A stretch of 64,000 bases of DNA, from contig NZ_FNVX01000003.1 in assembly GCF_900104585.1 (NCBI RefSeq), positions 62,001 to 126,000 on the forward strand, given 5' to 3'. This DNA is from Bacteroides ihuae. GTDB taxonomy: Bacteria; Bacteroidota; Bacteroidia; Bacteroidales; Bacteroidaceae. Within the stretch, counting starts at the first letter, position 1. Each line of letters begins with the position of its first letter. The translations under genes and the position numbers were made by a program. This document shows, one piece after another, positions 36,093-48,086 of this stretch. The notes beneath the pieces were generated by a model. That model had not been told where the DNA came from. It worked only from the letters and a program-made list of their open reading frames with translations, and made no database searches.

Positions 36093-37769
36093 ATGAAAAA
36101 AATAATATATTCCCTTTTAGCTGTTGCATTCCTCTTCAGTGCTTGCGAGGATCGTCTCGACATTGAACAGAAAGGTGTCATCTCGTTTGATAGCTTTTAT
36201 AAGAGTGATGATGATGCACAGAATGCACTCAACAATCTCTATCAGTCATTTTGTTTGAATATAGCTGGTAATGAAGGTGTTTATGTAGCACTCCCTTTGC
36301 TTTTCGACGAGGCTGGCGATGATATGTTGGCAGCAGGTAACATGTATGGTGACAACGACTTTGGTGCACAGATTAACGAATTCCGTTATGACTCACAAAA
36401 TGAGGCAATCAAGAATACATACTGGGGGCTCTATGGTGTGATTTACGATTGCAACCTTATCTTGGATAATATGGAACCCGCTACACCTGTTAAGAAACGG
36501 GTTTGTGCCGAAGCTCGTGCACTGCGTGCTTGGTCACATCTTATGCTTGCTATTGGTTGGAACTGTCCACCATTGGTTGATCATATTCTTAACCCAAGTG
36601 ATAAACCGGCTAACAATGCGGTCGAAGGTGGACACGACGGACTGTTGGAATGGTGTGCCAAAGAAGCAGAGGCTGTAGTTGCCGACCTTGATGAACGTGA
36701 AAATCCATCAGATAAGGTTGGTGCCTCAAAGGTAACGAAAGGTTTCGCTCTTACTGTAGCCGGTAAGGCTCGCCTGTTCAAAGGCGACTATGCCGGAGCG
36801 AAGGCTGACTTGAAGCAGGTTATTGCTTCACAAAAATATGAGCTCGTTCCTGCTGAACGTTGGCCAAATTTGTTCCATGAATCAGGAGACCTTTGTGAGG
36901 AGATGATTTTCCAAGCCAACGTACTTGAGAATGCAGCTGTCGGTGACTGGAGTAACAAAATCCAGCGTACGTCCTGGATGTGGATTCAGTTCTGGAACTG
37001 GCGTACTGACAAGTTGGCTACCAAGCCTTCATTTATCGGTCCTGATGGTTGGGGTGGTCACTCTATCCGTGCTGACTTTGCAGAACGCATGTTGGCAAAC
37101 GATGGTAATTCACCACGTCGTAAAGCAACATTCCTCACTGGTGACGAATTTCTCTATGAAATGGAATGGAACGGCACCAAGGGTGAGAACTTGACTCGCG
37201 AAGAGCTTGAGAAATCCCCTAAGATTGGTATCAAAGATCCATCAGGTCTCTATGGCTTTGCAGGTTACTTCGCTAACAAGTTCGTTGCGTGGCCTGAAGA
37301 TAACGAGAAGGGTTGGTATGGATTCAAGAATCTCACTATCTTCCGTTATGCTGAAGTTCTCTTGATGTATGCCGAGGCTTGTGCACAGACTGACGATTCA
37401 GATGGTCTTGGTTTGAAATGTCTTCAGGATATCCAGAAACGTGCAGGTTCTGCTCATATATCAACCGGACTTACACTGCAGGAAGTAAAGAACGAGAAGA
37501 GTTATGAAATGTGGCTTGAGGCAGTTCGCTTTCCCGATATGGTACGTTGGGGTGATACGGATGGCGTCGTAAACAATGGTAAGGATATTCCATCTACCAT
37601 GGATGCTTTCTTCACAAAGAATGAGTCAATTCATCGTCTTTATGTAGAGAAGGCAAATCCCAACAAAGGTAAGACAGGTTTTGTGAAGGGTAAACATGAG
37701 TATTTTGCATACCCATTTGCCGCAACTTCAATCAATCCTAACCTAAAACAGAACCCGAGTGGTGAATAA
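36093..37769 (+). CDS. SusD/RagB-family glycan-binding lipoprotein of PUL2
   Basis: 558 residues with lipobox FSAC (Cys18). SusD text is plain: ERLDIEQKG-like start (DRLDIEQKGVISFDSFYKSDDDAQNAL), EARALRAWSHLML, GKARLFKGDYAGAKADL, and the C-terminal LTIFRYAEVLLMYAEACAQ. It forms the outer-membrane complex with the SusC 42 bases upstream. The ligand is inferred from the enzymes to be xylan-type oligosaccharide. A stable hairpin follows before the first esterase gene. Confidence 0.93.
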   Translation: MKKIIYSLLAVAFLFSACEDRLDIEQKGVISFDSFYKSDDDAQNALNNLYQSFCLNIAGNEGVYVALPLLFDEAGDDMLAAGNMYGDNDFGAQINEFRYDSQNEAIKNTYWGLYGVIYDCNLILDNMEPATPVKKRVCAEARALRAWSHLMLAIGWNCPPLVDHILNPSDKPANNAVEGGHDGLLEWCAKEAEAVVADLDERENPSDKVGASKVTKGFALTVAGKARLFKGDYAGAKADLKQVIASQKYELVPAERWPNLFHESGDLCEEMIFQANVLENAAVGDWSNKIQRTSWMWIQFWNWRTDKLATKPSFIGPDGWGGHSIRADFAERMLANDGNSPRRKATFLTGDEFLYEMEWNGTKGENLTREELEKSPKIGIKDPSGLYGFAGYFANKFVAWPEDNEKGWYGFKNLTIFRYAEVLLMYAEACAQTDDSDGLGLKCLQDIQKRAGSAHISTGLTLQEVKNEKSYEMWLEAVRFPDMVRWGDTDGVVNNGKDIPSTMDAFFTKNESIHRLYVEKANPNKGKTGFVKGKHEYFAYPFAATSINPNLKQNPSGE

Positions 37770-37826
37770 ACATAAGTTTCAAGAAATTGCATTGTGACCA
37801 GTCGAATGCAGGCAACGTAATGCAGG

Positions 37827-37862
37827 ATGTCCGCGCTGCAAACATATCCGTGGCGCGGACAT
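37827..37862 (+). terminator. Stable hairpin between SusD and the enzyme genes
   Basis: ATGTCCGCGC (37827-37836) and GCGCGGACAT (37853-37862) pair perfectly around a 16-base loop. No U-tract follows, so it may be a partial terminator or mRNA-end stabiliser that lets SusC/SusD transcripts outnumber the enzyme part of the operon. Confidence 0.6.
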
Positions 37863-37882
37863 TTCCAGATAATATCCATTAA

Positions 37883-40303
<2,421 letters not shown>

Positions 40304-40430
40304 AACACATAAACTTATTTCAAGTTTCCTTAGGAGGAAGTTGTCTAAGTCGTACTTTGGCAAAACTCCTGTATGAAGTACCTGTATTCACGATACGGAC
40401 CGTTCGCTTACATATCTAAAAGTAATAAAT

Positions 40431-41201
40431 ATGAATATTTTCCATCGCAAAACATGGCTGGTTCTCGGCCTCACCCTGCTTACAGGGTTGTATGCCGAAG
40501 CACAGCAAACTGATGTGGTCACACATCCCGCTCCGAATCCCATGTCGGGAGGATTCCCTAGCCCGCGGCAACCGCAGGCGATACAAACGCCCACTTACTT
40601 GGCCGATTACTTCGCACCGTCCACAAAGGATGCCGTCGTGCCGGACGACAAGGGCTTCATCCGCCGCTGGATGCTGCTGGAACCCATCAACAAGCCCAAT
40701 CGTACGAATGCTGTCTTTACCGACAGCTATCTGCGCCAGGCTTTCGATACGCTCTATTTCAAGGAACAGTTCACCATCTTACCTAAGAATGGCGACAAGG
40801 TGAAAGTCGGTAAACAAAAACTAGCCTGGCACGCACTGGACAGCAAGCTGTATAACGTGAAGCTATACCGCTTCGCCGCCGCGCTGAAGAAGCCGGTGTA
40901 CGGCATCGTGTTCTGGGCGGTTACAGTCATCGACTCTTCTGAAGACTTAACGGATATCCGTCTTTCGGCAGGTTCCAACTCTGCATCGGACTGGTGGCTC
41001 AACGGTGAAGAAGTCTTGCTGCTCACAGGTGACCGCCGCATGGTGGTGGACGACTGTCTGTCACGCCGCATTACCTTGAAGAAAGGCCGTAACATCCTGC
41101 GCGGAGCCGTCATCAACGGCCCCGGAATGAGCGATTTCTGCGTCCGCTTCCTCCACGAGGACGGCACGCCGGTTAAGAACATTACAATCACGCAACCATG
41201 A
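40431..41201 (+). CDS. Unrecognised secreted protein of PUL2
   Basis: 256 residues with a clear signal peptide (LYAEAQ). A Pro-rich stretch (VVTHPAPNPMSGGFPSPRQP) leads into FIRRWMLLEPINKP and then a beta-rich C-terminal half with DWWLNGEEVLLLTGDRRMVVDD and KKGRNILRGAVINGPGMSDFCVRFL. This resembles a jelly-roll of the kind attached to some glycosidases, with a Trp-rich face, but I recognise no catalytic motif or family. The frame ends in ATGA overlap with the GH43 gene, so the two are coupled. It could be a binding protein or an uncharacterised enzyme. Confidence 0.75.
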   Translation: MNIFHRKTWLVLGLTLLTGLYAEAQQTDVVTHPAPNPMSGGFPSPRQPQAIQTPTYLADYFAPSTKDAVVPDDKGFIRRWMLLEPINKPNRTNAVFTDSYLRQAFDTLYFKEQFTILPKNGDKVKVGKQKLAWHALDSKLYNVKLYRFAAALKKPVYGIVFWAVTVIDSSEDLTDIRLSAGSNSASDWWLNGEEVLLLTGDRRMVVDDCLSRRITLKKGRNILRGAVINGPGMSDFCVRFLHEDGTPVKNITITQP

Positions 41202-42655
41202 CCATGAAGACAAAAAATATATTATTGCTGGGAGCGGCCCTGATGTCCGCACCTATATTCCAGAAAGCATCTGCACAAGTTGGCGCTCCATTTATCCACG
41301 ACCCCTCCACAATCGTAGAGTGTGATGGCAAATACTATACCTTTGGCACAGGCGAAGGCGGACTGATCTCCACCGACGGTTGGACATGGGAAGATGGTGC
41401 GGTACGTCCCGGTCGAGGTGCCGCTCCGGACGCCCTGAAAATAGGCGACCGCTATCTGATTGCTTATAGTGCCACCGGTGGCGGACTGGGTGGTGGACAT
41501 GCGGGGCGGGTGCTGACCATGTGGAACAAGACGTTAGACCCCAATTCTCCCGATTTCGCCTATACCGAACCCATCGAAGTAGCTCACTCACTGGACGACG
41601 AAGACTGCGATGCCATTGACGCCGGGTTGCTGCTCGACCCCACGGACGGTCGTCTGTGGCTCTCATACGGCACTTATTTCGGATTCATCCGGATTGTGGA
41701 ACTCGACCCCAAGACCGGCAAACGCATAGAAGGCAACAAAGAAATCAACGTTGCCATCGACTGTGAAGCTACCACCTTGATGTATCGCGACGGATGGTAT
41801 TACCTTCTGGGCACGCATGGCACTTGCTGTGACGGTCCGAATTCTACCTATAACATCGTGGTAGGTCGTTCGCGCAAAGTTACTGGTCCCTACACCGACA
41901 ACGTAGGTCGGGATATGATAGAAGGCGGCGGCAAGATGCTGATTGCCGCGGGTGATCGCAAAACCGGTGCCGGACACTTCGGACGTTTCATCATGGAGAA
42001 CGGCGTGGAAAAGATGTCGTATCACTATGAAGCCGATTTCGACCAGGGCGGCCGTAGCGTGCTGGCCATACGTCCGCTCCTGTGGAAAAACGGATGGCCT
42101 GTAGCCGGAGAAGCCTTCAAGGAAGGAACGTATGAGATAGAATCTGAACGGAGAGGCTACGCCCTCGAACTGGCTGTGGACTTCGTGCGCATGCAGCACA
42201 AGATGTCTCGCTTCTGGGAGAAAAACGACAAACCCCTTGAACCTTTGAAGAATCAGACGCTGGCAGACGTGAAAGATACTTGGCCGACGGGAAACATCGA
42301 CCTGCGGATAGGCGATTATATGTTCCGCCCCCATCAGAGGTGGACTATTGCCGCAGTGCCCGAAGCCGGCGGATATCTGGGCGGACCTTGTTATAAGATT
42401 GTGATTGAAGGAACCAATCGTGCGCTAGCCGCTACGGCGAATGCCGAAGTGATGACTGTCCCTGAGTTTACGGGTGCGCCCGAACAACTGTGGCGCTTGG
42501 ACCAACTGACGGATGGCACCTACCGCATCATGCCCAAGAAAGTGCCCAATACCGACCGGAAACTGGCACTGGTATCAGTGGGTGACAGTACGCCTGCACT
42601 TGGTGAATTCGATATGAACAGTGACAACTCTAAATGGAACTTTCATGACCGCTAA
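41198..42655 (+). CDS. GH43 glycosidase with C-terminal sandwich domain
   Basis: 485 residues. Signal peptide ends near KASAQ. GH43 motifs: HDPSTIV (Asp35), DAIDAGLLLD (Asp141) and IDCEATTLMYRDGWYYLLGTHGTCC (Glu190). The GTHGTCCDGPNSTYNIVVGRS stretch is seen in arabinanase- and arabinofuranosidase-like GH43 branches. After about residue 320 a second region with WTIAAVPEAGG and GAPEQLWRLDQLTDGTYRI resembles a ricin-type or small carbohydrate-binding domain. Exact specificity is not determined. It overlaps both neighbours, by 4 bases upstream and 11 downstream. Confidence 0.83.
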   Translation: MTMKTKNILLLGAALMSAPIFQKASAQVGAPFIHDPSTIVECDGKYYTFGTGEGGLISTDGWTWEDGAVRPGRGAAPDALKIGDRYLIAYSATGGGLGGGHAGRVLTMWNKTLDPNSPDFAYTEPIEVAHSLDDEDCDAIDAGLLLDPTDGRLWLSYGTYFGFIRIVELDPKTGKRIEGNKEINVAIDCEATTLMYRDGWYYLLGTHGTCCDGPNSTYNIVVGRSRKVTGPYTDNVGRDMIEGGGKMLIAAGDRKTGAGHFGRFIMENGVEKMSYHYEADFDQGGRSVLAIRPLLWKNGWPVAGEAFKEGTYEIESERRGYALELAVDFVRMQHKMSRFWEKNDKPLEPLKNQTLADVKDTWPTGNIDLRIGDYMFRPHQRWTIAAVPEAGGYLGGPCYKIVIEGTNRALAATANAEVMTVPEFTGAPEQLWRLDQLTDGTYRIMPKKVPNTDRKLALVSVGDSTPALGEFDMNSDNSKWNFHDR

Positions 42656-43976
42656 ATATCTATTATTGACCTTTACAATGCTGCTTGCCGGCGTTGTAAA
42701 GGCACAGAATCCCTTCATTAAGGGACAGTTTACCGCCGATCCCACGGCGAGAGTGTTCAACGGAAAGATGTACGTCTATCCTTCGCACGACATACCTGTG
42801 CCGGCAGACAAGCCCAATCTTCGCAAGGACTGGTTCTGCATGGAAGACTATCACGTGTTTTCGTCCGAGAACCTGATCAACTGGACTGACCACGGCGTTA
42901 TTCTGACGCAGGAACAGGTGAACTGGGTGAATGCCGATACCTACTCCATGTGGGCGCCCGACTGTACGTACAAAGATGGCATGTACTACTTTTACTTTCC
43001 CGCGATTGTTAAGCCCGATTCGATAACCAAACGATTCGGGATGATGGTAGGCGTGGCCGTATCCGACCGTCCGGACGGAGGATTCGTACCCATGACCGAA
43101 CCCATCAAGGGCATTTACGGTATAGACCCCTGCACGCTGATTGACGACGACGGGCAAGCCTATATCTACTGGTCGGGACGGGGCATGCATGGCGCACGCC
43201 TCAAGCCCAACATGCTTCAGTTGGATTCCGAACCGGTTGCTATAGAGAAGTTGCCTGACGGGATGAAAGAAGGTCCTTTTGTTTTCAAACGTAATGGCAA
43301 GTATTATTTCACTTTCCCGTGGGTGCCCAAGGAGGGCGAGACCGAAAACCTCTCGTATGCCATAGGAGACAGTCCACTTGGCCCGTTCGAGTATAAAGGC
43401 CTGATAATGGACCAGTCGCTCACTCATTGTTGGACAAATCACCATTCCATTGTTGAATATAAAGGCGAATGGTACCTGTTCTATCACCACAACGATTACT
43501 CACCGAAGTTTGATAAGAATCGCTCCATCTGTATAGATAAGATTCACTTCAATGAAGACGGCACTATCCGGAAAGTTACGCCGACTTGGCGCGGGGTAGG
43601 CATTACGAATGCTACCGACGAAATCCAGCTTGACCGTTACTCGGAATTAAGCAAGGTGGGCGCAGCTATAGCATACGTGGATACGACCGATTGTTTTGCA
43701 GGCTGGAAGACCGTATTGAATGCGAGGAACGCCTACGTGCAATATAACGATGTTGACTTTGGAATCACTGGACCAACATCGGTTACGGCACGAATCCTTG
43801 ATGGAAAAGGCCGGTTGCTGGTGAAAGTCGACGGCAAGACCGTTGCGGAGATTACCATCGGAAAAGACGAATTGATCACGGTTCCTGTCCGAAATATTCC
43901 GAAGGGTGTACACAACCTGACTGTCGTTATGGACAGCAAGGGGACTGTAGGATTGGATTGGCTTAAGTTTGAATAA
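42645..43976 (+). CDS. GH43 glycosidase with C-terminal CBM6-like domain
   Basis: 443 residues from the ATG at 42645, preferred over a GTG 24 bases upstream because it begins a normal signal peptide (MTAKYLLLTF...VVKAQ). GH43 residues: TADPTARV (Asp32), GIDPCTLIDDDG (Asp161) and KEGPFVFKRNGKYYFTF (Glu209). Residues about 320-443 look like a CBM6 sandwich (VDTTDCFAGWKTVLNARN, VHNLTVVMDSKGTVGLDWLKFE). Such modular GH43 enzymes usually remove arabinose or xylose from arabinoxylan. It starts inside the previous gene. Confidence 0.88.
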   Translation: MTAKYLLLTFTMLLAGVVKAQNPFIKGQFTADPTARVFNGKMYVYPSHDIPVPADKPNLRKDWFCMEDYHVFSSENLINWTDHGVILTQEQVNWVNADTYSMWAPDCTYKDGMYYFYFPAIVKPDSITKRFGMMVGVAVSDRPDGGFVPMTEPIKGIYGIDPCTLIDDDGQAYIYWSGRGMHGARLKPNMLQLDSEPVAIEKLPDGMKEGPFVFKRNGKYYFTFPWVPKEGETENLSYAIGDSPLGPFEYKGLIMDQSLTHCWTNHHSIVEYKGEWYLFYHHNDYSPKFDKNRSICIDKIHFNEDGTIRKVTPTWRGVGITNATDEIQLDRYSELSKVGAAIAYVDTTDCFAGWKTVLNARNAYVQYNDVDFGITGPTSVTARILDGKGRLLVKVDGKTVAEITIGKDELITVPVRNIPKGVHNLTVVMDSKGTVGLDWLKFE

Positions 43977-44069
43977 GAAATACCTGTAAAATAAATTTCA
44001 TTCATGATAATTTTAGAATGTAATATACTTAAAACTAATATATATTTCGATTTAAACTAATATCCTATT

Positions 44070-44960
44070 ATGAGAAAATTATTATTGATTTTGATGCTGA
44101 TTCCTGCCGTTTGCTCGTTCGGACAGGAAGCTGAATGGTTGGATATCGACTATGTGGGCGATGGTATTGAAGGGCATAAACTGGATATTCATCTGCCGCC
44201 TACGGGACAGAGCAGTTACAAGGCAGTGGTGCTGATTTATGGAAGCGCCTGGTTTGCTAACAATATGAAACAGATAGCTTTTCAAGCAATGGGAAAAACG
44301 CTGATCGACGGTGGGTTTGCCGTCATCTCCATCAATCACCGCGCAAGTATGGAAGCACGTTATCCCGCGCAGATTAATGACGTGAAAGCGGCTATACGCT
44401 TTGTCAGAGCCAATGCAGACAAGTATCACATCGATGCTTCTTTTGTCGGTATCACAGGTTTTTCTTCTGGTGGGCATCTCTCTTCACTGGCCGGAACGAC
44501 CAATAATGTCAAGGAGTTCACAGTAGGGAATGTTACCCTTGACATTGAGGGTAACTTGGGTGCCTATACCAATTACAGTAGCCGGGTGGATGCTGTAGTA
44601 GATTGGTTCGGTCCTATCGACATGACGACCATGAAGGAATGTAAGGGCGTGAATGACGAGAAATCACCGGAAGCCGTACTGATTGGCGGTGCGCCGGCCG
44701 ACAACCTTGACATGTTGGCATTGCTTAATCCGATGACTTATATAGACAAGACAGATCCAAAATTTCTGGTGATTCACGGTGACTCTGACAATGTGGTACC
44801 TCATTGCCAGAGTGAATTCTTTTCGGCCGCGCTGAAAAAGTACGGTTTGCTCGATGATTTTATAACAGTGGCCGGTGGTCAGCACGGCCCGGTGACATTC
44901 AATGAAGAAACCTTTAGCAAAATGACGGAATTCTTTCTCAAACAGGCGGGTATGCAATGA
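44070..44960 (+). CDS. BD-FAE-like alpha/beta hydrolase (probable feruloyl or acetyl esterase)
   Basis: 296 residues with signal peptide (VCSFGQ). Catalytic triad by position: Ser132 in GFSSG, Asp240 in HGDSDNVVP and His272 in GGQHGP. The oxyanion strand, usually HGGGW, is YGSAW here (residues 58-61), an unusual change. The lid-like part contains NYSSRVDAVVDWFGP. The BD-FAE group is an esterase family that is mainly feruloyl and acetyl specific in Bacteroidetes xylan loci. It precedes the GH10-CE1 gene by 25 bases. Confidence 0.75.
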   Translation: MRKLLLILMLIPAVCSFGQEAEWLDIDYVGDGIEGHKLDIHLPPTGQSSYKAVVLIYGSAWFANNMKQIAFQAMGKTLIDGGFAVISINHRASMEARYPAQINDVKAAIRFVRANADKYHIDASFVGITGFSSGGHLSSLAGTTNNVKEFTVGNVTLDIEGNLGAYTNYSSRVDAVVDWFGPIDMTTMKECKGVNDEKSPEAVLIGGAPADNLDMLALLNPMTYIDKTDPKFLVIHGDSDNVVPHCQSEFFSAALKKYGLLDDFITVAGGQHGPVTFNEETFSKMTEFFLKQAGMQ

Positions 44961-44973
44961 AAAAAAACTTTAA

Positions 44974-47136
<2,163 letters not shown>

Positions 47137-47158
47137 GTTAACAAGAAATTAGTTACGT

Positions 47159-48040
47159 ATGAAAAGACAATTGATATCATTATTGCTGGTCTCTGTACTT
47201 GGGAGCATCGCCATACAAGCGACGGAGCCTGTAGTAAAGAATATGGGAGAATCAAAATACCGTATAAAGACCGGAAACCTGTCGATGATCATCGACGCTG
47301 GCGGAGGAGCTAAAATTTGTTCTTTCAAGTACAAGGACGCTGAAGTCATTTCACAGTCGCTCATGTGGGAATCATTCGGAAGTACCTTCTGGACAAGTCC
47401 CCAAAAGGAATGGAACTGGCCGCCGGTAGCCGAATATGACAAGTTGCCTTATACTGTAGAACAGACCTCCACATCGCTCGTCATGACCGGTCAAGTGTCT
47501 CCGAAATACAAATACCGCATTCGCAAGGAATTTAAGGCCGATGCGAAAGACAATGCCATTGTGATAACCTATTTCATCATCAACGAATCTGACGAAACCC
47601 GTAGCGTGGCTCCATGGGAAATTACCCGCGTCCCCAATGAAGGTTTGATTTTCTTTGATGCCCCTGCCATCACTCCTGCCGATCTTATCTCGTTCACACA
47701 GGAATACGATGCCTCATGGTATCGGACAGATGCCCGGGACGCAAACCGTAAAATAAACGCCGATGGTGAGGGATGGCTTGCATATACCGGCAACGGTCTG
47801 TTGTTAGTCAAGAAGTTCCCGGATCTGGATGCCTCACAGCCGGCACCAGCCGAAGCTGAGATACAGGTTTATGTGAATAGAGGTAAAACCTACATAGAGC
47901 TGGAAAGTCAGGGTGCCTATACGGAACTGAATCCAGGGGAATCACTCTCTTATACCGTCCGCTGGTATCTTATGCCCGCAGACAGTGAACCTGTTCCTTC
48001 CCAACAACTGGTTTTCAAAGTCAGGAGCCTTATTGATTGA
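47159..48040 (+). CDS. DUF4380-like secreted protein, galactose-mutarotase-like fold
   Basis: 293 residues. Signal peptide ends around IQATE. The text resembles DUF4380 (SMIIDAGGGAKICSFKYKDAEVI, TFWTSPQKEWNWPPV, ITYFIINESDETRSVAPWEITRVPNEG). That family looks like a beta-sandwich of the galactose-mutarotase type found in some glycosidases and epimerases. Possible candidate ligand residues are conserved Trp and His-poor loops, with no known catalytic assignment. The gene sits between the GH10-CE1 and GH9 genes, so a role in handling xylan-derived sugars is plausible but unproven. Confidence 0.6.
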   Translation: MKRQLISLLLVSVLGSIAIQATEPVVKNMGESKYRIKTGNLSMIIDAGGGAKICSFKYKDAEVISQSLMWESFGSTFWTSPQKEWNWPPVAEYDKLPYTVEQTSTSLVMTGQVSPKYKYRIRKEFKADAKDNAIVITYFIINESDETRSVAPWEITRVPNEGLIFFDAPAITPADLISFTQEYDASWYRTDARDANRKINADGEGWLAYTGNGLLLVKKFPDLDASQPAPAEAEIQVYVNRGKTYIELESQGAYTELNPGESLSYTVRWYLMPADSEPVPSQQLVFKVRSLID

Positions 48041-48086
48041 AGCAGGATGCGGATAGTTACTAATTAAATAAACGGAAAGTATATAT

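Noticed and set aside
41663..42334. A 223-codon minus-strand frame inside the GH43 gene
   Set aside because: It is antisense to a GC-rich real gene; long antisense frames are expected there.
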